Assembly (NCBI GenBank): GCA_025457805.1
Contig: JALOTR010000079.1
Span: 1 to 8,733, forward strand
Direction: 5' to 3'
Length of the DNA: 8,733 bases
Source: Akkermansiaceae bacterium
GTDB taxonomy: Bacteria > Verrucomicrobiota > Verrucomicrobiia > Verrucomicrobiales > Akkermansiaceae
The translations under genes were made by a program, and so were the position numbers. The notes beneath the pieces are model-generated. The model did not search any database and was not told where the DNA came from. It saw only the letters and a program-made list of their open reading frames with translations. Of this stretch, positions 8,301 through 8,733 are shown piece after piece (the stretch's first letter is position 1; each line of letters opens with the position of its first letter).

Positions 8301-8733
8301 AGCCGCCACCGGAACCCTTGGTGGATCCGGATCGATCACAGGCAACGTGACAACTCAGGCCACCAGCAACCTCTCCCCGGGCGGCACCTCCAGCGCCGGC
8401 GTGAACACCAACACCGCCGCCACCCTCACCATCAACGGCAATCTGGACATCAGCCTCTCCGCCGCTGACGTCGGGCTCATCCGCATGGACCTCAATGCTC
8501 CGGCTGGAACCAACGATCGCATCAATGCCGCCAGCGCCACCATCGGCACCAATGCCCTCGGACTCACCGATTTTGCCTTCAACAACCTCGGTGGCCTCGC
8601 CGCAGGCACCTACACGCTCATCAGCACCACCAGCGGCATCACCGGCACCCTCAACCCCGCCGACCTCACGGGCGAAATCGCTCCCGGTTTCAATGGAACT
8701 CTCGCCATTTCCGGAAACAACATCACCCTCGCC
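5317..8733 (+). CDS. Large secreted autotransporter-associated beta-strand (PATR) repeat protein, 3' partial
   Basis: I translated this frame from the ATG at 5317 to the window end and found no stop in 1139 codons. It opens with a signal peptide (MKLRTALLFAAALVSSQSLTA, cleavage near residue 21). Next is a Trp-containing module with W26, W37 and W45. At least six PATR-type repeats follow, each of the pattern x-K-x-G-x-G-x-L-x-L-x-x-x-N-T-Y-T-G-x-T-x-I-x-x-G-x-L. Composition is dominated by Thr, Gly, Asn, Ser and Ala; only two cysteines were seen. This predicts an elongated right-handed beta-helix outside the cell, as in the passenger part of autotransporters. The last 90 residues (from about 1050: LTINGNLDIS, GTYTLIS) resemble the region that in verrucomicrobial relatives precedes a C-terminal PEP-CTERM-like sorting tail, but that end is outside the window. 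The function is unknown; adhesion, surface display or glycan binding are options. It lies downstream of the sulfatase on the same strand. Confidence 0.9.
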   Translation, partial: MKLRTALLFAAALVSSQSLTAGTYTWTGAAVTNSGQWNETNTANWNGVTPIFDNTADLIFGGTTPITTFGTWLGGADRTVRSLTFSSFSTQLEIRTNNNSTTARQLRFAADSGNATITMNSTVTAPVVIGAVAGNSPTFSDNGTLRLDSNLSVVQNSGSLLSMRRPISESGGARSITKSGTGVLLLSAANTYTGNVTINGGTLRISNATALGTGTKSITVASGATLDIAGALDLGTGNTITVSGSGAGGLGALYCSTGNQGTALAAQNGLILAGNTTVGGASGTRFGAGANLGTGTTTGLHTLTKVGAGQFDLRGSITIGNVVVSEGVFQTQRATWNDDDYTFALSPGTEFRLFEIISPFPRDITLNNATISSTNSPDFVGDTLTGNVTLTGACTLSSAGGDNDFLTLSGNLIESAPSASVTIGGTRKIVLAGTNTYTGTTTVGDGINTPTLQVDGSLTSNIAVAGLATLGGDGVTNGTITLANLSRITFDPSTTGTNQFLRSADVIIGASDVISVSPMKPGTGVPAIVLQDGSGGLNLANFALLNPGRAVLSLGGTGGNSDLIYTPNNASLEWRNFSTDGIWGVEDLADNFQNLGTSSPDDFFLNDNVSFTDAATGTVTLAGNIIAGNISLNNTTGNNLTINPTATETISSFGLSTTSSGNTTIAAQITGNTPITVGGSGTLTLTADNTTTSTVTINSGTLQLGNGGATGSVGRPITNNGALVVNRDSSAIIILNQVISGNGTLTQAGAGTTALSTAHTYTGLTTISSGSLEFYAAGSIPGDILNNAKLSLSGTTNKTFANNVSGTGFLEKRGTHALTLTGTNTFQDGIVLENGNLTAGSTNIGSGEITFLGNANTNRWFITDGSVIANDILFASGATNTKLIDVATPTSHVELAGTITFAADLPTPTPPATSGPGTSRIGPVGGTIVVSGKMTGTGTGGYAKRNTGTVVITNATNDYTGPTTIIDGGSLLVNAPGVIPGNVFFGQNLDGSSTTAATGTLGGSGSITGNVTTQATSNLSPGGTSSAGVNTNTAATLTINGNLDISLSAADVGLIRMDLNAPAGTNDRINAASATIGTNALGLTDFAFNNLGGLAAGTYTLISTTSGITGTLNPADLTGEIAPGFNGTLAISGNNITLA
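5842..5934 (+). repeat. PATR protein repeat 1 (residues 176-206)
   Basis: The most canonical copy: ITKSGTGVLLLSAANTYTG followed by NVTINGGTLRIS. It matches the autotransporter-associated beta-strand repeat pattern throughout. Confidence 0.85.
6577..6681 (+). repeat. PATR protein repeat 2 (residues 421-455)
   Basis: Contains RKIVLAGTNTYTGTTTVGDG followed by TLQVDG. The NTYTG core is intact, with a three-residue insertion (INT) before the final strand. Confidence 0.75.
7339..7431 (+). repeat. PATR protein repeat 3, degenerate (residues 675-705)
   Basis: ITVGGSGTLTLTADNTTTST then VTINSGTLQLG. The NTYTG core is replaced by NTTTS, but the flanking strands keep the repeat pattern. Confidence 0.65.
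7531..7641 (+). repeat. PATR protein repeat 4 (residues 739-775)
   Basis: ISGNGTLTQAGAGTTALSTA followed by HTYTGLTTISSGSLEFY. His replaces the usual Asn of the core. Confidence 0.75.
7726..7836 (+). repeat. PATR protein repeat 5 (residues 804-840)
   Basis: VSGTGFLEKRGTHALTLTG then TNTFQDGIVLENGNLTAG. The core reads NTFQD in place of NTYTG. Confidence 0.7.
8104..8238 (+). repeat. PATR protein repeat 6 (residues 930-974)
   Basis: VSGKMTGTGTGGYAKRNTG, then TVVITNATNDYTGPTTIIDG and GSLLVN. The core reads NDYTG. It directly follows a Pro/Thr-rich linker (about residues 905-925). Confidence 0.75.

Noticed and set aside
1..8733. CRISPR arrays, tRNA or rRNA genes, insertion sequences
   Set aside because: No regularly spaced direct repeats, cloverleaf-like segments, rRNA sequence, transposase frames or terminal inverted repeats were seen on either strand.

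Overview
The window holds four protein-coding genes and a probable gene remnant. It most likely comes from a Verrucomicrobia-type bacterium (PVC superphylum). That assignment is inferred from the combination seen: several secreted sulfatases, an ECF-like sigma factor fused to a membrane anchor and an extracytoplasmic tail, a very large secreted protein built from autotransporter-associated beta-strand (PATR) repeats, and starts without clear Shine-Dalgarno sequences. No 16S rRNA or other taxonomic marker is present, so the genus cannot be named.

Layout. Bases 1-1499 (+) carry a type I sulfatase (arylsulfatase-like) whose start lies upstream of the window. It converges, with a 50-bp gap, on a minus-strand gene at 1550-3184 (possibly to 3193) for a sigma-70 family factor with a long C-terminal extension. 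A roughly 290-bp non-coding stretch follows, with small palindromes. At 3478-3603 is a short reading frame that looks like the signal peptide and first beta strand of another sulfatase, probably a decayed remnant. It runs into an intact second sulfatase at 3599-5074 (+), of the iduronate-2-sulfatase/choline-sulfatase-like kind. After a 242-bp gap with hairpins, a very long reading frame begins at 5317 (+) and stays open to the last base. Its 1139 codons encode a secreted PATR-repeat protein.

How the parts fit. Both sulfatases have a cysteine-type active site (C-x-[PS]-x-R) that a maturation enzyme must convert to formylglycine; no such enzyme is in the window. The second sulfatase and the repeat protein carry apparent signal peptides, and the first sulfatase begins in-window just after where one would end. 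All three are therefore probably exported, and a role in handling sulfated polysaccharides at the cell surface is plausible. The membrane-anchored sigma factor could link an envelope signal to transcription, but nothing here shows that it controls its neighbours.

The points most worth a second look are the sulfatase N-terminal remnant, the sigma factor's tail with two LTxxQ-like segments, the repeated Trp-containing module inside the repeat protein, and the hairpin-rich gap before that protein, where a 75-codon frame ends in an ATGA overlap with its start.
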